Assembly: GCA_016192205.1 (NCBI GenBank)
Contig: JACPUP010000050.1
Span: 1-33,269, forward strand
Direction: 5' to 3'
DNA: 33,269 nt
Source: Candidatus Kerfeldbacteria bacterium
GTDB lineage: Bacteria; Patescibacteriota; Patescibacteriia; SBBC01; JACPUP01
Positions 1 to 6,795 of the stretch are shown in pieces. Under the pieces are notes generated by a model that ran no database searches, had not been told where the DNA came from, and saw only the letters and a list, made by a program, of their open reading frames with translations. A program made the position numbers and the translations under genes. Each line of letters begins with the position of its first letter. Position 1 is the first letter of the stretch.

Positions 1-134
1 GATGGCCCGGTCACGGCGATGAACTCGCCCGGCTTGATGCTCACACTCACGTCTTCGAGTGCCTGCACCGTTATGCCACCAAGGTGAAAATGACGGCTGG
101 CGTGTGAGAGTGCAATGAGCGGTTGCGCGACCAT
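1..134 (-). CDS. ABC transporter ATP-binding protein, LolD/MacB-like (N-terminal part only)
   Basis: Translating the minus strand from the ATG at 134 gives about 44 residues, including ITVQALEDVSVSIKPGEF and then IAVTGP just where a Walker A loop should begin; the window ends inside that motif. An N-terminus of this form (a short strand, a GG..V.AL.DVS segment, then GEF.A..GPSG) is typical of LolD/MacB-type ATPases, which power lipoprotein export, efflux or FtsEX-like permeases at the inner membrane. The start lies 4 bases after the carboxypeptidase stop, so the two are probably co-transcribed. The permease partner would lie outside the window. The subfamily is not certain because only the N-terminus is visible. 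Confidence 0.85.
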   Translation of the reverse strand, partial: MVAQPLIALSHASRHFHLGGITVQALEDVSVSIKPGEFIAVTGP

Positions 135-138
135 GCGC

Positions 139-1656
139 TTAAAACAGGTGCCTGCCCCACTGGATGAGCGTCTGCGCGTCTTGCGAGCGCGTGGTGTTCG
201 ACGGGCTGAACAAGACAATGACGATGAACGTCTTGCCGCCGTCACCAACCGCCTCGAGTGCTACGCACCGGCCAGCCTCGTTGAGAAAACCGGTCTTGGC
301 GCCGTAGATCGGCTCGTCGTCGAGTACCCGGTTGTAGAGGTACAAGGGGTTCTTGATGGTTCGCACCTCGCGAGTGTCGAGCTTCGTGTAGGACACGGCC
401 CGTCGCGTCGTCGCATTGCGGATGATACGCTCGTCCATGGCGACATCGACCAGCTTGGCCAGGTCGCGAGCGGTCGAGACGTTGCCGACATCCAGACCGG
501 TCGGGTCAACGAACCGCGTATTCACCAGGCCCAGTCCGGCGGCTTTCTCGTTCATCGTGGCAACGAATTGGTCACGGGTGAGCCCAGTTGACCGCGCCAG
601 GGCCAGGGCGGCGTTGTTTGCCGAGCCGGTCAGCGTCGCATACAAGAGATCCCGGACGGTGACCCGCTCGCCTGGGCTCACAGCGAGGCGGACGCCGGGA
701 TCAGGCTGCGGGGTATCCTCGGTTTGCATCGTCACGACCGTCTGGAAGCTCGGCCGGTGCTCCAAGAAGACCAAGGCGGTCATGAGTTTAGTCAGGCTGG
801 CGATGGAGCGCTCCACCCCGCCCTTTTTCTCCCAGACCACGGCGTCGGTTTCCGGATTGTAGACGAGCGCAGTTCTGGCACTAACGGCCGGCGGTATTGC
901 GTCAACGGTTCCGAGTTCCGCATCCTTCGCTAACGGCTCCACCCGCACCCGGGCCAGCCCAGCGCTCGGCGACGCAACTTTCGTGAACGCGGTCAGAGAC
1001 AGATCAATGACTCGGCTATTCACGTAGGGGCCGCGCGAAACCACCTCAACGTTGACCGTCGCGCCGGTCTCGAGGTTCGTGACGCGCAGATGGCTGCCGA
1101 GAGGAAATTCGTTGTTGGCAGCACCGTAGGGGTACGCGCTCGACCGGTACCAACTCGCCAACCCTTCTTGCGAACGGTCATCCTCGGCTACGACGACCTG
1201 ACCGGAGGGCGAGAAGAGCTTGGCGCGGATGCGTTGGCTGTCCGGGCTGTCCCACGACGGAAGCTTTTTCCATCCCGCGCCAGTCCCGATGTACACGGCC
1301 CGCTTTTTGTTCGTCTGCGAATTGTACGCGATGCGCAGGTAGATCGGCTTGGTAATGGCTTCACGCTCCGCCTGCTGGATATCAAACACCCAAAAGTCAG
1401 ACACGGCCATGAGCCCGTCGGGTAAGGGAACGCTATCAATGCGGCCAGGCTGGATGACGAGCGTGAGCGGCCGGGTGAAGACGCCAGGGAAAATGCCGAA
1501 CGCAAAGTCCCGGCTCTCGGCGTTCAAAGTAAATCCCTGGGCGACGGCCTCCGGGCCCAAGTACACCTCCTGGCGCGCATCCGCTTGACCATGCGCCGGT
1601 TCGGTCAGTACACTGAACGCCGCAACGACTGCGACGGCCACGACGAACAGGCGCAA
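139..1656 (-). CDS. D-alanyl-D-alanine carboxypeptidase with an RlpA-like domain
   Basis: A secreted or membrane-anchored serine peptidase (S11, DacA/PbpG type) that trims peptidoglycan stem peptides. Counted from the TTG at 1656 (505 residues), a hydrophobic signal segment (LFVVAVAVVAAFSVL) comes first, then a beta-rich region of unknown family. A double-psi-barrel RlpA-like segment follows at about 165-243 (GLASWY, then VVSRGPYVNSRVIDLS). The penicillin-binding fold comes last, with SLTK (Ser287, Lys290), SAN (345-347) and KTG (454-456). All three catalytic motifs are present. The frame stays open upstream to an ATG at 1851 that overlaps the esterase stop as ATGA, but that extension runs through the antisense of tRNA-Gly, so I prefer the TTG just before the signal peptide. 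No Shine-Dalgarno is visible there, so the start is uncertain. Confidence 0.85.
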   Translation of the reverse strand: MRLFVVAVAVVAAFSVLTEPAHGQADARQEVYLGPEAVAQGFTLNAESRDFAFGIFPGVFTRPLTLVIQPGRIDSVPLPDGLMAVSDFWVFDIQQAEREAITKPIYLRIAYNSQTNKKRAVYIGTGAGWKKLPSWDSPDSQRIRAKLFSPSGQVVVAEDDRSQEGLASWYRSSAYPYGAANNEFPLGSHLRVTNLETGATVNVEVVSRGPYVNSRVIDLSLTAFTKVASPSAGLARVRVEPLAKDAELGTVDAIPPAVSARTALVYNPETDAVVWEKKGGVERSIASLTKLMTALVFLEHRPSFQTVVTMQTEDTPQPDPGVRLAVSPGERVTVRDLLYATLTGSANNAALALARSTGLTRDQFVATMNEKAAGLGLVNTRFVDPTGLDVGNVSTARDLAKLVDVAMDERIIRNATTRRAVSYTKLDTREVRTIKNPLYLYNRVLDDEPIYGAKTGFLNEAGRCVALEAVGDGGKTFIVIVLFSPSNTTRSQDAQTLIQWGRHLF

Positions 1657-1672
1657 CCCGGGCGGTCGCCGC

Positions 1673-1746
1673 GCGGGATTCGTACAGTGGTAGTACACTG
1701 GCTTCCCAAGCCAGAGAGGCGGGTTCGATTCCCGTATCCCGCTCCA
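1673..1746 (+). tRNA. tRNA-Gly (anticodon CCC)
   Basis: A full cloverleaf can be folded. The 7-bp acceptor stem pairs 1673-1679 (GCGGGAT) with 1736-1742 (ATCCCGC). The anticodon stem CTGGC/GCCAG encloses the loop TTCCCAA, giving anticodon CCC. The T arm contains GGTTCGATTCC. Discriminator T and a genome-encoded CCA end at 1746. It lies antisense to the region between the esterase and carboxypeptidase genes, 16 bases from the preferred carboxypeptidase start. Confidence 0.96.
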
Positions 1747-1847
1747 TCGGCGCAATCCATACAACCGAACCCGCTCGTCCGGTAGGCGGAGCGAGTCATT
1801 CGTGTTGATCATCGCTGGCCCTGGTCGAGGGACGCTTTTCGTTGTGC

Positions 1848-2609
1848 TCATGCCTGTTTCGCGATTGCCTGAACAAAGCCAATAATACGGTCTATGATTC
1901 GGTCTGCCTCTTTGGAGAGAAGCACATGGTGGATTCGCTCGTCAACCCAGAGGAGCGCTTTGTGGGTGCTGCCGGCGTGCTCGGAGAGGAAGTAGGCGGA
2001 GCTGGGGTGCACTTCATAATCCTTCTTCGCTTGGACGACGAAAAGCGGCACGCGCACGCCCTCCAGCTCGCGCTTGGTGTGCCGGTCGATGAAGCGGATG
2101 ACTTCAGCATACGCCCGCAACGGGATGCGAAGGTACGAACCAGCGGCGCGCTGGGCTGCCGGATCCTTGACCCATGATTTGCGATGGTACGGTTGAATCC
2201 GCGTGAGGATGGGCAACAGCGCGCGGTTCATCAAATCGTGGCGGGCACTCACGGGCGTGCCGAGCGTGACCACCCCGGCAATGGGCGGGCCCATGAGCGC
2301 CGCGTACAAGGCGAGGTTTCCGCCAAAGGAATCGCCGATAACAATGATGCGCTGCGTCTGTCGCCGCAGCCGATCAATACCCGCCCGGAGCGAGAGCACC
2401 CAGTCAGATGAGGTTTTCGTTGCCAGATCCTCTTCGCTCGTCCCGTGACCCGCCAACCAGATGGTGTGGACGGTCCAGCCTTGGGCTATCAATCGTGGAA
2501 TGAGTGGCGCAAAACTGGCGGGTGAACCGGAAAAACCATGCACCAAGAGAATGCCGGTATCGTCGCCGTGGTGCTGGAGTGGGGCTGGGGACTCGAGAGT
2601 TGACGCCAT
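1848..2609 (-). CDS. Alpha/beta-hydrolase, carboxylesterase/lipase family
   Basis: A 253-residue single-domain alpha/beta hydrolase of the Est30/monoacylglycerol-lipase type, predicted to cleave carboxylic esters. The oxyanion-hole motif is LLVHGFSGSP near residue 21. The nucleophile elbow is GDSFGG with Ser94. The acid is probably Asp197 (KKDYEVHP) and the base His227 or His228 (IHHVLL), so the triad looks complete. There is no signal peptide, so it is probably cytoplasmic. The ATG at 2609 is preceded by GGGGAG at a 7-base spacing, a good ribosome-binding site. It is the first gene of a short operon leading to the carboxypeptidase and the ABC ATPase. The natural substrate cannot be told from sequence. 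Confidence 0.88.
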   Translation of the reverse strand: MASTLESPAPLQHHGDDTGILLVHGFSGSPASFAPLIPRLIAQGWTVHTIWLAGHGTSEEDLATKTSSDWVLSLRAGIDRLRRQTQRIIVIGDSFGGNLALYAALMGPPIAGVVTLGTPVSARHDLMNRALLPILTRIQPYHRKSWVKDPAAQRAAGSYLRIPLRAYAEVIRFIDRHTKRELEGVRVPLFVVQAKKDYEVHPSSAYFLSEHAGSTHKALLWVDERIHHVLLSKEADRIIDRIIGFVQAIAKQA

Positions 2610-2620
2610 CGGGAATCTCC

Positions 2621-2663
2621 CCTACGCTCCCTCCTGCCAGTGGTACACGAGCCTACGCTCCCT
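2621..2663. repeat. 12-bp direct repeat between the esterase start and tRNA-Thr
   Basis: CCTACGCTCCCT occurs at 2621-2632 and again at 2652-2663, the second copy directly abutting the first base of tRNA-Thr. The repeat sits in the esterase 5' leader on the minus strand and upstream of the tRNA on the plus strand. TACGCT in each copy could be a weak -10 for the tRNA, but I find no matching -35. It could be a small tandem duplication or a regulator site. Confidence 0.6.
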
Positions 2664-2739
2664 GCCGAAGTAGCTCAGCTGGTAGAGCAGTGCTTTCGTA
2701 AAGCAAAGGTCGTGGGTTCGAATCCCACCTTCGGCTCCA
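2664..2739 (+). tRNA. tRNA-Thr (anticodon CGT)
   Basis: A complete cloverleaf. Acceptor GCCGAAG pairs with CTTCGGC. The D arm has GCTC..GAGC with AGCTGGTA. The anticodon loop TTCGTAA gives CGT. The T arm is GTGGG TTCGAAT CCCAC. Discriminator T and encoded CCA end at 2739. It is transcribed convergently with the parvulin gene, with the palindromic element at 2754-2806 between them. Confidence 0.97.
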
Positions 2740-2753
2740 GGCTTTCGTCTCCT

Positions 2754-2806
2754 CCGGTCGGTTTCACCCTTCGGGTGACCGCCCGCAGGGCGGCGGATCC
2801 GACCGG
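2754..2806. repeat. Palindromic element that folds as a three-way junction
   Basis: Three perfectly complementary stems are nested. The outer 8-bp stem pairs CCGGTCGG (2754-2761) with CCGACCGG (2799-2806). Inside are two adjacent 6-bp hairpins: TCACCC/GGGTGA (2764-2769, 2773-2778, 3-base loop) and CCGCCC/GGGCGG (2779-2784, 2788-2793, 3-base loop). It lies between tRNA-Thr and the 3' end of the parvulin gene, so it could act as a bidirectional terminator or RNA 3'-end stabiliser, although neither side has a U tract. It could also be a REP-like mobile palindrome. No second copy is visible in this window. Confidence 0.75.
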
Positions 2807-2835
2807 TGGCTTTGGCCCGCCTCACCCACGTCATC

Positions 2836-3879
2836 CTACGATCCTTGCCCGCGCACAACCACGCGGCTACTTTCCGGATCCCAGGCCAAGGCCGGGTGGT
2901 AGATGCTGACGCGTGCCGTTGCCAACTGTTCCGCAATCCAGGTGTCGATGGATTTCGCGCGAATCAGAATGTGGCGCGGGTGCAGGACGACAGAACCGTC
3001 CGCGTCAGGCGGAACGCTCTCCATGAGTTCAACGATGTGGTAGCCTTGGCTCGTGCGGACAAGACCGGACCGCTCGCCCGGTCCAAGCACTTTGGCCGCA
3101 TCGAATAATGCCTGATCGACGTCGCCCTCGCGGACGTAGCCGAGGTCGCCGCCCTGGAGTCGCGTCGAGGCATCATCGCTCAACTCGGCCGCCAAGGTAT
3201 CGAACGCTTCCGTACTCTCCTCCACGCGCCGCACGACATCGTTCGCTTTAGCCGTCAGATCAGGATTGATGTCATCATCGAACGCAATGTCGCGCTCCAG
3301 TCGGTCGCGGAGGACCGAGTAACGCACCACGAGCTGCTGGTACTGGTCAATCGTCAGGCCGAACTGTTCCTCGAGCTGCTGGGTTACCTGATTGAGATCC
3401 ACTCCCTCGACGACACGGTCGAACGCGTCGCTGATGGCCTGGCGCTCGGCGGTGATTGTTCGCCGCGCGGCCAGCTCCTCCAGGATGGCGTTGTGGACCA
3501 ACCGATCGAGTACGACCTGTCGGACTTGCGCGTCGGAGAGTTCCTCGGAGAAGAGCTCGGGTGCTTGGCTGCGCTGGTAGGCGATGAAGACGCGCAACGT
3601 TGCTTCGTCGCGCCGCAAGGCCTGCCCGCTAATGAACCGACTGTCGACTTTCGCCACGGGCAGCCGCAACGCATCGCCAACGCTGGCGACCAACGCCGGC
3701 GCACCTTTCCACCAGTAGAAACTCGCGATTTCGGCAATCAAGAACGCGAGGACGACGCTGCCAGCGAGCCACCACAGTCCGGCGCGAGGACTAGGCGACC
3801 GCTGTCGAGCCGGCGTGGGCGTTGGCGTTTCAGCGGGCGAAGCAGATGCGTGGAGTGTCGTGGTCTGGTGTGTCGTCAT
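2836..3879 (-). CDS. Membrane-anchored parvulin-type peptidyl-prolyl isomerase (SurA/PrsA-like)
   Basis: A 347-residue extracytoplasmic foldase. A Pro/Thr-rich cytoplasmic tail is followed by one transmembrane helix (about 34-55) and a helical SurA-N-like region (about 75-215). A parvulin core follows, with LQGGDLGYV (241-249) and VRTSQGYHIVEL (274-285). The RHILI strand that normally opens a parvulin domain is at 303-307, after the GYHI strand, so the domain looks circularly permuted. It starts 6 bases after the ftsL-like stop with no promoter of its own, so the two form an operon. The last 30 residues are rich in W, Y and basic residues. The role in folding exported proteins is inferred from the family. 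Confidence 0.85.
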   Translation of the reverse strand: MTTHQTTTLHASASPAETPTPTPARQRSPSPRAGLWWLAGSVVLAFLIAEIASFYWWKGAPALVASVGDALRLPVAKVDSRFISGQALRRDEATLRVFIAYQRSQAPELFSEELSDAQVRQVVLDRLVHNAILEELAARRTITAERQAISDAFDRVVEGVDLNQVTQQLEEQFGLTIDQYQQLVVRYSVLRDRLERDIAFDDDINPDLTAKANDVVRRVEESTEAFDTLAAELSDDASTRLQGGDLGYVREGDVDQALFDAAKVLGPGERSGLVRTSQGYHIVELMESVPPDADGSVVLHPRHILIRAKSIDTWIAEQLATARVSIYHPALAWDPESSRVVVRGQGS

Positions 3880-3885
3880 AGCGTT

Positions 3886-4290
3886 TTACGTCCCAAAGAA
3901 GTATTGCCACCACCGTTGGGGAAGTGGGTTCGAACCGTTGGCGGTGGAGGTGACCGCCGCGGCATCGTCTTCGCTCGCCGTGATTGCGTTGACGGTTGGC
4001 TGTTGGATGAGCAGCGCTCGCTCGCCCGGATGGGCCAAATTGAGCCGGGTCCGCGCTTCGCGCTCCTGGGCGGTGGCTGTTTGAAATTCAGCAATCAAGC
4101 GCTGGAGTTCGTCGCGTCGACTGGTCAGCGACGCCACCTCGGCCCGCAACGCAGCAATGTCATCGGCAACGGCCCGCCGGCGGAGGAGTTCCCGGCTCAC
4201 CCCAATGCTGAAGACGACAATGAGGAGCACGCCGACGAGCAAAACCCACTCGCCGCGCAAACGGTCCTGCCAGCCGGACGGGAAGCGCAT
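3886..4290 (-). CDS. FtsL/DivIC-like septum formation initiator
   Basis: 134 residues from the ATG at 4290. A short basic N-terminus precedes one membrane helix (VLLVGVLLIVVFSIGV), then a coiled coil of about 45 residues (RAVADDIAALRAEVASL and onward), then a disordered Ala/Thr-rich tail ending WWQYFFGT. This is the build of FtsL/DivIC/FtsB bitopic division proteins, which bridge FtsQ and FtsW/FtsI at the septum. The start is set by a strong promoter whose -10 ends 9 bases upstream, leaving a leader of about 3 bases. The earlier in-frame ATG at 4398 lies upstream of that promoter and is rejected. DivIC and FtsL cannot be separated by sequence alone. Confidence 0.75.
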   Translation of the reverse strand: MRFPSGWQDRLRGEWVLLVGVLLIVVFSIGVSRELLRRRAVADDIAALRAEVASLTSRRDELQRLIAEFQTATAQEREARTRLNLAHPGERALLIQQPTVNAITASEDDAAAVTSTANGSNPLPQRWWQYFFGT

Positions 4291-4299
4291 AGCGCAGTG

Positions 4300-4328
4300 A
4301 GTATACTCGACCCGCTCGTTCGGTTCAA
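4300..4328 (-). promoter_or_regulatory. Sigma70-type promoter of the ftsL-like gene
   Basis: On the minus strand, TTGAAC (4323-4328), a 17-base spacer, and TATACT (4300-4305). The hexamer ends 9 bases before the ATG at 4290, so the predicted transcript has only a 2-3-base leader and no Shine-Dalgarno. The -35 overlaps the stop of the bPH2 gene. Confidence 0.75.
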
Positions 4329-4900
4329 CTCCGTTTCCGGTGCGGCTGCGATTCAATGCGCTTGAGGGCGGCCAGGATGCGCCCCGCCGCATCATCACCA
4401 GACGGGTCGGCGTGATCGCGCATCACCTGGAGAATCCGCTCCTGCACGCGCTGGGGTTCTCTCACCCCCGTCAGCTCGAGCCTAAGGTCGCTGCCGGCGG
4501 TCTGGATTTCCAGCCGGCCGATCTTGAACACGGTCGGCCAGAGTCCGCGAATGGAAAAACTCACGTCCTGGATTTTCCCGTAGGCCGCGGACGAGACTTC
4601 GGTCGTGAAGAAACCGTGTTGGTCAACATCAATAATTCGCTCATTCGTCAACACGAAGGCGTTGACCGACCACACGAACCAGGTGCGGAAGCCGTAGACG
4701 ACGCCGCTGACGATTGCCCCGATGAAGATGGCCACGCCCCAGGCGCCGAACCGGAACAACGGGATGAGGAGGAAGAACGGCACGAGGAACAACCCGACCG
4801 CCAGGGCGGCCCGGCCGAGTTCAACGATGGGCGCGCGCCGGATCACGGCCACGAGCGCTTCTCCCTCGCGCAGATTTTTGGTAAGCTTCTGTTCGAACAT
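4325..4900 (-). CDS. Membrane protein with bacterial PH (bPH2/YdbS-like) domain
   Basis: 191 residues. Two membrane helices (about 31-48, ALAVGLFLVPFFLLIPLF, and about 53-71) are followed by a bPH2 domain (about 80-165) that contains VLTNERIIDVDQHGFF, YGKIQDVSFSIRGLW and GRLEIQTAGS, the usual signature of this family. The biochemical role of YdbS-like proteins is unknown; they are proposed to be membrane scaffolds. The ATG at 4900 abuts the ATG of a divergent small gene at 4901 (CATATG shared), leaving no intergenic space. A promoter would have to lie inside the small gene; I see only a weak TATCGT there. Confidence 0.85.
   Translation of the reverse strand: MFEQKLTKNLREGEALVAVIRRAPIVELGRAALAVGLFLVPFFLLIPLFRFGAWGVAIFIGAIVSGVVYGFRTWFVWSVNAFVLTNERIIDVDQHGFFTTEVSSAAYGKIQDVSFSIRGLWPTVFKIGRLEIQTAGSDLRLELTGVREPQRVQERILQVMRDHADPSGDDAAGRILAALKRIESQPHRKRS
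4879..4887 (+). promoter_or_regulatory. Possible extended -10 for the 34-residue membrane peptide
   Basis: TGGTAAGCT (TGnTAnnnT) lies inside the 5' end of the divergent bPH2 gene and ends 13 bases before the ATG at 4901, which predicts a leader of about 7 bases. I find no convincing -35. Confidence 0.35.
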
Positions 4901-5005
4901 ATGCAGCGTCGCACGATACGGATTGTCTGGATCGTTCTCTCGATTCTCATGATCGGGAGCATGATCCTGTTCACCCTCATCCCCTACTTTGGGAGCTTCG
5001 GCTAG
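4901..5005 (+). CDS. Small single-pass membrane protein (34 residues)
   Basis: The plus-strand frame reads MQRRTIRIVW, then a strongly hydrophobic helix (IVLSILMIGSMILFTLIPYF) and ends GSFG before a TAG. A basic N-terminus and one helix are the form of a type II membrane micropeptide. It fills the whole space between two minus-strand genes: its ATG abuts the bPH2 start, and its stop overlaps the lepA stop on the palindrome CTAG (5002-5005). Such exact packing supports a real gene. Function unknown. The same frame is open much further upstream, antisense to bPH2, which I read as spurious. Confidence 0.6.
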   Translation: MQRRTIRIVWIVLSILMIGSMILFTLIPYFGSFG

Positions 5006-6795
5006 CCCTGGTCGGGTTTGAGCAGCGAGGTCACCACCTCGGCGGACAATTGGACGGACCCGCGTTGCCGCAAGCGCTTCTTGCCTGCCTTCTGTTTCTT
5101 CAACAGCTTCATTTTGCGGGTCACGTCGCCGCCGTAGAGCTTGGCCGTAACGTCCTTGCGGAGCGGCGCCACGCGGGCCGAAGCCAGGATATCGCTCCCG
5201 ACCGCGGCTTGGATGCGGATTTCGAACTGCTCCCGCGGGAGGACCGTGCTCAAGCGTTCAACCAACGTGCGGCCGCGACGCTGGGCTTCAGCCCGCGGAA
5301 CAATAACCGCCAGCGACTCTGCCGCATCGCCGTTGAGCAGGATGTCAAGCTTGGCGACGTCGGCCGGCCGGTACCCGCCCAGAGTCACCTCCAGACTCGC
5401 GTACCCAGCTGAGGCGCTCTTTATCCTATCATAGAAATCCACGAGAATCGACGCGAGCGGCACGGCCGCCGTGATGAGGAGCTGGTCGTCCGCGAAGTTT
5501 TCCGTGGATTCCACCAGGCCGCGCGCGTCGCGAAGAATCTGCAGCAGCTGACTCAAGGCTGACGGCGGCGTGAGGAGTTCGACCGACGCCCACGGCTCTT
5601 CCACGGCGACGAGCGTGTCACCGCTCGGAAACTCGCTCGGTGAATGGACGACGAGCTGGCGTTCCCCGCCTTTGGCCCGAACCGTCACCCGATAGGCAAC
5701 CGAGGGGAAGGAGAAGATGGGTTCGAGGCCGAACTCCCGCTCCAGGCGTTCGCGGACCACGTCCAGGTGCAGCAACCCCAGGAAGCCAGCCCGGAATCCC
5801 TGGCCCAGTGCGCGCGTGTGTTCCGGCTGGAAGGAGAGCGCGGCATCGTTGAGTTTGAGCTTTTCGAGTGCGCTCCGGAGCTGCGGAAAATCCTCACCCG
5901 AGCCCGGGAAGATGCCGGCGAACACAACGGGTTCGGACACGGCAAATGCGCTCAGGGGCGCTGCTCCCGGCGTTTCCGCAACCGTGTCGCCCACGCGAAC
6001 AGCTGCGAGATCTTTGAGTCCAGTCACGACATACCCAATGTCGCCGCTCCCCAACGTCGGCTGTGGTACCCGCTGGGGCGCAAAGGTCCCCACGTCGATC
6101 GCTGTACTCGTCGCCTGGCTGCCGAGGAACACGAGTGGGCTGCCCTTTCGGACGTGGCCGTCGACCACCCGCACGTACGCAACCACGCCCAGGTAGTCGT
6201 CATAGAGCGAATCAATCACCCGCGCGCGCAACGGCGCTTCGACGTTCACGGAAGGTGGGGGTATCTTCGCCACGACTGCTTCCAACACCTCGCGCACGCC
6301 CAGTCCGGTCTTGGCCGAACACCGCAGCACCACGTCGGGTTCAACGCCAATGAGGGCTGCGAATGAGAGGGCAACCGCATCGGTGTTCGCATTTGGCAAA
6401 TCGACCTTGTTCACGACCGGTACAATCGCCAGCCCGAGCGACTGCACGCGCCGGTAGTGGGCCATGGTCTGGGCCTGGATGCCTTGGGTGGCATCGACGA
6501 GCAAAATGACCCCTTCCACGGCAGCCAGCGACCGCGAGACCTCGTCAGTAAAATCCACGTGACCCGGCGTATCGATGAGGTGCAAGGTGTACCCACCGTA
6601 CTGGAGCCGGAGTGGATGGAGCTTGATGGTAATCCCCCGTTCCCGCTCCAGGTCCATGGAATCGAGGAACTGTTCTTTGAACTCACGTTTGGAAACCGCA
6701 CCGGCCAGCTCCAGGAAACGGTCGGCGAGCGTCGACTTCCCATGGTCGATGTGCGCGACAATGGAGAAATTGCGGATAAACGCAACCTCGGTCAT
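5002..6795 (-). CDS. lepA: Elongation factor 4 (LepA)
   Basis: 597 residues, the normal LepA length. This ribosome-binding GTPase acts on stalled or initiating ribosomes. GTPase motifs in order: AHIDHGKST (14-22), DTPGHVDF, NKVDLP and SAKTG. EF-G-like domains II, III and V follow, then the LepA-specific C-terminal domain, whose basic LYGGDVTRKMKLLKKQKAG and RGSVQLSAE are diagnostic. The ATG at 6795 overlaps the murJ stop by ATGA, so translation is probably coupled. A longer in-frame start at 6996 would run into murJ and has no family homology. The stop overlaps the small plus-strand gene on CTAG. Confidence 0.97.
   Translation of the reverse strand: MTEVAFIRNFSIVAHIDHGKSTLADRFLELAGAVSKREFKEQFLDSMDLERERGITIKLHPLRLQYGGYTLHLIDTPGHVDFTDEVSRSLAAVEGVILLVDATQGIQAQTMAHYRRVQSLGLAIVPVVNKVDLPNANTDAVALSFAALIGVEPDVVLRCSAKTGLGVREVLEAVVAKIPPPSVNVEAPLRARVIDSLYDDYLGVVAYVRVVDGHVRKGSPLVFLGSQATSTAIDVGTFAPQRVPQPTLGSGDIGYVVTGLKDLAAVRVGDTVAETPGAAPLSAFAVSEPVVFAGIFPGSGEDFPQLRSALEKLKLNDAALSFQPEHTRALGQGFRAGFLGLLHLDVVRERLEREFGLEPIFSFPSVAYRVTVRAKGGERQLVVHSPSEFPSGDTLVAVEEPWASVELLTPPSALSQLLQILRDARGLVESTENFADDQLLITAAVPLASILVDFYDRIKSASAGYASLEVTLGGYRPADVAKLDILLNGDAAESLAVIVPRAEAQRRGRTLVERLSTVLPREQFEIRIQAAVGSDILASARVAPLRKDVTAKLYGGDVTRKMKLLKKQKAGKKRLRQRGSVQLSAEVVTSLLKPDQG

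Noticed and set aside
1657-1851. Carboxypeptidase N-terminal extension as genuine protein.
   Set aside because: It is the antisense of tRNA-Gly(CCC) plus spacer with mixed third-position GC, and the signal peptide lies after it; kept only as a finding because of the ATGA overlap.
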